This document shows, in pieces, positions 14,781 to 17,812 of a stretch of DNA of 17,812 bases. Within the stretch, counting starts at the first letter, position 1. Every line of letters starts with the position of its first letter. Made by a program: the position numbers and the translations under genes. The notes beneath the pieces were generated by a model. That model searched no databases, was not told the DNA's origin, and saw nothing but the letters and a program-made list of their open reading frames with translations. The DNA is from Acholeplasmataceae bacterium (lineage in GTDB: Bacteria > Bacillota_I > Bacilli_A > ML615J-28 > CAG-698): NCBI GenBank assembly GCA_012841765.1, contig DUUA01000117.1, positions 1 through 17,812 on the forward strand. The letters are read 5' to 3'.

Positions 14781-14809
14781 ATTATATCACAATGAGGCAC
14801 TGCTGTCAA
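14781..14809 (-). promoter_or_regulatory. Strong promoter of rplU-prp-rpmA
   Basis: Perfect consensus on the minus strand: TTGACA (14809-14804), a 17-base spacer and TATAAT (14786-14781), with TGA directly before it forming an extended -10. It is the best promoter in the window, as expected for ribosomal proteins. Confidence 0.93.
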
Positions 14810-14843
14810 TTACAATTATTGATAAAACAGACTAAAAACAATA

Positions 14844-15962
14844 TTAGAAATCAATGATATAACAACGTCTTCTTCTATGCTGTCTTGTCTCAAAACCTCT
14901 CCATTGAGAAAGAACTTTACTGTTTGTTTCTAGTTCTGGTCCAGTTTCAGCAAATTTAACTCCATGTCTAATTGAAGTTTTAATTCCTTCAGCTAAAATC
15001 AAACCATTAACACCTTTTAATTGGTGTTCTGGTTTAACACCAATCATATACATATCCATAATCTCAGTCTTTTTTAAATCTTGTAAAACTTTAATAAATC
15101 CAAATGGAAATAAATGACCATTACAACTTCTCAATCCATTATTAATAGAAGGCGCAATTAAACCAAACCCTACTAATTGATCATCAGCATCAGCTACTAA
15201 AAACAAGAAATCAAAATTAACTACACTAACAAATTGTTTAACAATTGATACCTTTTGATTTGCGGTCAATAGGACTACTCCATATAGTAGAGCAAAAGCT
15301 TCATCAACTATATCTAATATTTTATCTGCATAAACCATTGCTTCTCTTTTATTTTTTACTTTAATCATATGATAGCCATATCTCTTTTGAATAGCAGCTG
15401 ATAATCTGTTTAATCTTTCGTTTTCTTCATTAGGTATTTTCACTTGAAATTCAATCCAATCAGCATCTTTTTTAAATCCTAATTTTTCTAAATGTTCTTT
15501 ATAGTAAGGATAGTGATATAAAGTAAGACTATTACTCATTTCTTCATACCCTTCAACTAATAATCCTTGTTTATCAAAGTCACTAAAACCAATAGGACCA
15601 ATCATTTGATTCATTCCTTTTTCTTTTCCCCATGCCATAACCGCATCTGTTAATGCTTTAGTCACAGCAATGTCATCAATCATATCAATTCTTGTAAATC
15701 TAATTTGTTTAAAATTATGTTTTTCATTATAAGCGTGTGAAATCAATCCGCAAATAGTTCCAACAATTCTATTATCTTTATATGCTAAAAATAATTTTGT
15801 CTCACAGTACTCATAAGCTGGATTTTTTTTAGGATTAAACATATTTATTTCGTCACCGAACATATTTGGAACAAAATAAGGGCAATCTTTATAAAGCTTG
15901 TTTGGAAATTCTACAAATTTTTTTATATCTTTTTTCTTAGTAATTTCTTTAATTATAATCAT
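14844..15962 (-). CDS. Two-domain GNAT-like N-acyltransferase family protein, role unknown
   Basis: The 372-residue soluble protein looks like two GNAT-type folds in tandem. The N-terminal half has KLFLAYKDNRIVGTICGLI near 56-74 and the marker GPIGFSDFDKQGLLVEGYEE near 122-141. The C-terminal half has DMYMIGVKPEHQLKGVNGLI near 305-320, resembling the acyl-CoA-binding loop, then ETGPELETNSKVLSQWRGF. Similar proteins, including E. coli YghO, are annotated only as putative acetyltransferases, and I know no assigned substrate. There is no signal peptide or membrane segment. It has its own promoter (15995-16023) and AAAGGAG about 10 bases before the ATG. I see no clear terminator after it, so transcripts may run into the rplU promoter region. 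Confidence 0.8.
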   Translation of the reverse strand: MIIIKEITKKKDIKKFVEFPNKLYKDCPYFVPNMFGDEINMFNPKKNPAYEYCETKLFLAYKDNRIVGTICGLISHAYNEKHNFKQIRFTRIDMIDDIAVTKALTDAVMAWGKEKGMNQMIGPIGFSDFDKQGLLVEGYEEMSNSLTLYHYPYYKEHLEKLGFKKDADWIEFQVKIPNEENERLNRLSAAIQKRYGYHMIKVKNKREAMVYADKILDIVDEAFALLYGVVLLTANQKVSIVKQFVSVVNFDFLFLVADADDQLVGFGLIAPSINNGLRSCNGHLFPFGFIKVLQDLKKTEIMDMYMIGVKPEHQLKGVNGLILAEGIKTSIRHGVKFAETGPELETNSKVLSQWRGFETRQHRRRRCYIIDF

Positions 15963-15994
15963 ATACTTAAACTCCTTTGTTTAAAACATGTCTT

Positions 15995-16023
15995 ATTATA
16001 TAATTTTTTTCCTTAAATGTAAA
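15995..16023 (-). promoter_or_regulatory. Promoter of the GNAT-like gene
   Basis: TTTACA (16023-16018), a 17-base A-rich spacer and TATAAT (16000-15995). Unlike most promoters here it has no TG before the -10, but its -35 matches consensus at five of six bases. Confidence 0.85.
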
Positions 16024-16094
16024 GAATAAACAATTTTCGCTCTTTATAATATAGTATTATTTTAATGCGAACAAAACATATTTCTAGATATTTT

Positions 16095-16121
16095 AAAAAG
16101 CCGAAATCAAATGATTTCAGC
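16095..16121 (-). terminator. Intrinsic terminator after the ABC permease gene
   Basis: GCTGAAATC / GATTTCGGC arms (16121-16113 and 16108-16100, one G-U pair) with a 4-base loop, followed by TTTTT on the minus strand. Confidence 0.88.
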
Positions 16122-16128
16122 CAATTTT

Positions 16129-17812
16129 TTAAATATCATATTTATTTAGTATTTCTACTGGTTTTTTTCTAAGCAATGAGAAAACAGGTAACATTCCCAC
16201 AATAATATTTATAATATATATAAAAGCTAATGACCCAAAGGCAACAAACCAGGGATAAAAAAATAATTCTGCTGTTTTGTTAATTTTAAGGATGAATATG
16301 CTCACTCCTATCCAACCAACAAATGAAGAAATAGTTGTTAAAAAGAGAGTTTGTACAAAAAATATTTTGTAAATATTTCTTTTTTTAACACCCAACGCTC
16401 TATATACTCCAATATCATATATTCTAGAAATCATATTAGTTCTAATAATAAAATATAAAAATATTAATGATGATCCTAAAATCAACAAATTGAATACAAT
16501 AGTAGTATAGTCTTTTTGATTTCTTGACAAATAATTCTCATATAATATATCTTTCCCAAATTTTACATCAATATTAAGGGACTCAGCGTTTTCAATAAGG
16601 CTATTTTCAGTATTTGAAATGGTTAAAAACATATTAGTTATAGAAATAAATTCATTCAATACGTTTTGACTAATTTCGTCATTTAAAAACACAGTATTAT
16701 ATTTTCTGAAATAATTTTCATCTTGATCGCTTTCATTATTATGTTTTATATAACCTTTTACGTTGTAAATAACAGACTGAGGATTACCAAAAAAATTAAG
16801 TGTTTTACTTTCTTTAGTCACAATAAAATTATAAACTTCTTCTGACACTATTATATCTTTATTTGTTAAATTTAAATCCTTAATCATTATTTCAGTTTCA
16901 TCTTCCAATGTAACAAGAACATTTGAATTATAATCAATTTTTTCAACAGCATAATTTAAATAAACATATATCCTTTGATTTTCTTCACCATTAATTTCAT
17001 GGACAAAACCTTCAGAATTTAAAATATTTAAATAATTAAAATTATAGTTATCTAAATCCATAAAAATAACAGGAGAATTTATATTAGTGATTCCAACAAC
17101 CCTATTAGCTTCTCCCTCACGTGATAACTTAACATTTTTATTTAGAAACCCTTGTAGGTCACCAGAAAAACCCGCTAAATAAATTTCCGTGTTTGATTTT
17201 ATAAAATTATCAAGTGTCCATTTATCAATAGTTATTTCGTTATTATTTGTCGGCAATCTTCCATATAATAAAGGAATGTCATTATATGAATTTAAAGGCA
17301 AAATTTGTGTGTCAGGTAAATAATAGGTTTTCTCTGACATTTGGTCAAATTCATCATATTTAAATGATTTAGCACTTTGCCATCCATACGATAAAAATGA
17401 AGGTGCCGGCAATATTTGCTTTGTTGATAAAGCTGCAAGTTCTTCATAAGTTCTATTTACTTTACTTTCAACAATCAAACTATCTCTTGATAGAATCAAA
17501 TAATCTTTTTCATCTACATAATTAGATTTAGTTAAACTAGAAAAAGATATTACAACCATTATTGATGATAATATCATCAAAGCAATTAAAAATTTTTGTT
17601 TTTTTCCCATTTGAATTATGTAATTCCAAGTCATTTGAAATGCTTTTTTAAAAGAAATTGCAGGGTTATGTTTGCTTGTAGTAATGTTTTCTAACTCATA
17701 TTCAAACTTATCTACTTCTTCCATAGTTATAATTGGCTTTTTACTATCAATAAGCTTAGTTTCACTATCTCTAGATAATAAATTAATTTTTTGTTTTTTA
17801 TTTTCATTATAA
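16129..17812 (-). CDS. ABC transporter permease part, FtsX/MacB family (5' end outside window)
   Basis: The frame stays open from ATG 17724 back to the window edge (29 further codons, Lys/Asp/Ser-rich), and no RBS precedes that ATG. The visible part is therefore probably the C-terminal portion of a longer protein, most likely an ATPase-permease fusion with the ATPase outside the window (inference). Counting from the 17724 Met, helix 1 is near 44-64. A large extracytoplasmic domain (about 65-400) follows, then three helices (about 408-429, 452-478, 488-513). IYDIGVYRALGVKKRNIYKIF and the end RKKPVEILNKYDI are typical of the FtsX-like domain, in which the first helix, big outer domain and last three helices make one unit. 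Such transporters handle lipoproteins, peptides or antibiotics, or act as mechanotransmitters; the cargo is unknown. Confidence 0.85.
   Translation of the reverse strand, partial: YNENKKQKINLLSRDSETKLIDSKKPIITMEEVDKFEYELENITTSKHNPAISFKKAFQMTWNYIIQMGKKQKFLIALMILSSIMVVISFSSLTKSNYVDEKDYLILSRDSLIVESKVNRTYEELAALSTKQILPAPSFLSYGWQSAKSFKYDEFDQMSEKTYYLPDTQILPLNSYNDIPLLYGRLPTNNNEITIDKWTLDNFIKSNTEIYLAGFSGDLQGFLNKNVKLSREGEANRVVGITNINSPVIFMDLDNYNFNYLNILNSEGFVHEINGEENQRIYVYLNYAVEKIDYNSNVLVTLEDETEIMIKDLNLTNKDIIVSEEVYNFIVTKESKTLNFFGNPQSVIYNVKGYIKHNNESDQDENYFRKYNTVFLNDEISQNVLNEFISITNMFLTISNTENSLIENAESLNIDVKFGKDILYENYLSRNQKDYTTIVFNLLILGSSLIFLYFIIRTNMISRIYDIGVYRALGVKKRNIYKIFFVQTLFLTTISSFVGWIGVSIFILKINKTAELFFYPWFVAFGSLAFIYIINIIVGMLPVFSLLRKKPVEILNKYDI

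Noticed and set aside
16045..16050. TATAAT on the plus strand as a divergent promoter
   Set aside because: No plus-strand gene follows and no -35 is evident; such hexamers are expected by chance in AT-rich spacers.

Overview
This window reads as AT-rich chromosomal DNA of a low-GC bacterium in or near the Bacillota/Mycoplasmatota (an acholeplasma-, izemoplasma-, haloplasma- or erysipelotrichia-like lineage). That placement is an inference from base composition, AAGGAG-type ribosome binding sites, the mutS-mutL-miaA order, the rplU-prp-rpmA-obg order, the Prp-type cleavage extension on L27 and an ECF S component. All genes are intact when TGA is read as stop and Trp is encoded by TGG, so the Mycoplasma/Spiroplasma code does not apply. 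Every supported gene lies on the minus strand, so transcription runs from high to low coordinates.

Reading in the direction of transcription: the C-terminal permease part of an ABC transporter protein enters at the right edge (17812-16129) and ends at a good terminator. A tandem-GNAT-like protein of unknown role follows (15962-14844). A near-consensus promoter and a structured L21 leader then introduce rplU, prp and rpmA. A terminator-like hairpin separates rpmA from obg, and obg is followed by a long ECF-transporter S component (12367-11486). Next is a two-gene redox unit, a two-Cys glutathione-peroxidase-type enzyme and an iron-containing alcohol dehydrogenase (11385-9711). After it comes a monocistronic GH9 glycoside hydrolase without a signal peptide (9569-7308).

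The left half is a compact mutS-mutL-miaA-rluB operon (7214-1162) for mismatch repair and RNA modification, with tiny gaps or overlaps between genes. At the left edge a reading frame starting at 1024 encodes a complete cytidylate kinase. It continues without a stop into a Lys/Ala/Pro/Glu-rich stretch built on a 37-residue tandem repeat and leaves the window still open. By analogy with cmk neighbourhoods elsewhere, the missing part may be ribosomal protein S1 or the GTPase Der.

Most of the content is housekeeping. The points that most deserve a second look are the in-frame CMK fusion with an internal start and ribosome binding site, the two-hairpin spacer before the ECF S component, the extra N-terminal membrane domain on that S component, the apparently intracellular GH9 enzyme, and the frequent extended -10 promoters. 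No rRNA, tRNA, CRISPR array, transposase or phage gene was seen, and no gene-free stretch exceeds about 170 bases.
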